A stretch of 6,148 nt of DNA. Source: Candidatus Helarchaeota archaeon. Its GTDB lineage: Archaea > Asgardarchaeota > Lokiarchaeia > Helarchaeales > JABXJV01. Position numbers and translations under genes: made by a program. The DNA is taken from positions 1-6,148 of the forward strand of contig JABXJV010000268.1 of assembly GCA_013375355.1 (NCBI GenBank). The letters are read 5' to 3'. Below, in pieces: positions 5,822 through 6,148 of this stretch. The notes under the pieces were generated by a model. The model saw nothing but the letters and a program-made list of their open reading frames with translations. It did no database searches and was not told the origin of the DNA. The first letter of the stretch is position 1. Every line of letters begins with the position of its first letter.

Positions 5822-6148
5822 TCATATTTCAACCAGAATTTTAGCAGCTTTTCTATCTGGTCGAAGAAGTTCATGGAATCCTTCGTCAATTGCATTCTCG
5901 AGTTTTACTTTTTTTGACACAATTAGATTGGTTTGGATTTTTTTTTGACTTAAGAGAGTAATCATTTCCTTGAATTCTTCTAATGAATAACCAAAGCTTC
6001 CTCTCAAATTTACTTCTTTTATAATTAATTCTAGGAAGGAAATCGGAACGTTTTCAAAATGAACTCCCAATAGAACGACAGTACCTCCCCTTTGAACTAT
6101 ACGAATAGCGTCTTTATAGGTTTTTGGAAATCCAGCGCAGTCAAATAC
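5822..6148 (-). CDS. Zinc-type medium-chain alcohol/polyol dehydrogenase, C-terminal part
   Basis: The frame is open to the right edge, giving the last 108 residues of a protein usually near 340-350. The fragment begins inside the Rossmann domain with VFDCAGFPKTYKDAI, continues with RGGTVVLLGV (the GGTxxxxG strand-turn that borders the NAD(P) site), then LRGSFGYSLEEF, and ends with KVKLENAIDEGFHEL and AAKILVEI. These are hallmarks of the C-terminal third of sorbitol, butanediol and threonine dehydrogenases, which oxidise secondary alcohols with NAD(P). The zinc-binding N-terminal domain is outside the window, so neither the metal ligands nor the substrate can be judged. A TTG at 6070 is internal to this frame and not the start. 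The gene ends in TGA, and the next gene on this strand begins 339 bases further on. Confidence 0.88.
   Translation of the reverse strand, partial: VFDCAGFPKTYKDAIRIVQRGGTVVLLGVHFENVPISFLELIIKEVNLRGSFGYSLEEFKEMITLLSQKKIQTNLIVSKKVKLENAIDEGFHELLRPDRKAAKILVEI

Noticed and set aside
6068..6070. TTG as the start of an 82-residue minus-strand protein
   Set aside because: The same frame continues to the window edge with clear dehydrogenase sequence (VFDCAGFP, then RGGTVVLL), so the TTG is internal.

Overview
The window is strongly AT-rich with short, T/A-dominated intergenic gaps. It reads as archaeal. There are TATA-like boxes about 25 bases ahead of plausible transcription starts, short leaders with GGAG/GAGG/AGGT ribosome binding sites, TTG and GTG starts, and T-run terminators without classic GC hairpins. 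The gene set (an alkyl-sulfatase-like metallo-beta-lactamase protein, a helix-turn-helix/ferredoxin fusion, an M20 peptidase, a medium-chain dehydrogenase) would suit an anaerobic archaeon, possibly of the Asgard/Lokiarchaeia type. That placement is an inference from style and gene families; no rRNA or other marker gene is present.

Layout from left to right. (1) About 255 non-coding bases with a T-run and TATA-like boxes. (2) A plus-strand Dam/DpnM-type DNA adenine methyltransferase, best started at ATG 256. (3) Converging on it after only 13 bases, a minus-strand metallo-beta-lactamase (MBL) fold hydrolase with an alkyl-sulfatase dimerisation domain. (4) Diverging from that, a plus-strand protein of 147 residues that I do not recognise. 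(5) A perfect 11-base A/T inverted repeat at 2975-3014 that looks like a two-way terminator. (6) A minus-strand winged-helix plus two-[4Fe-4S] ferredoxin protein with a run of eight residues containing seven cysteines. (7) An M20 zinc peptidase/deacylase upstream of it on the same strand, 60 bases away with no clear terminator between them. (8) A 339-base gene-free stretch with a C-rich tract (G-quadruplex motif on the minus strand) enclosed by an inverted repeat. (9) The C-terminal 108 residues of a zinc-type alcohol/polyol dehydrogenase that runs off the right edge.

The genes do not form one obvious pathway. The three minus-strand genes on the right (dehydrogenase, M20 enzyme, Fe-S/HTH protein) lie head to tail and could be partly co-transcribed, but the M20 and Fe-S genes each appear to have their own promoter. 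The methyltransferase has no partner endonuclease in view. I see no CRISPR array, tRNA, rRNA, insertion sequence or complete defence system. The features most worth a second look are the structured pyrimidine-rich intergenic element at 5705-5776, the plus-strand TATA/ribosome-site/ATG arrangement that runs into it, and the cysteine-packed motif of the Fe-S protein.
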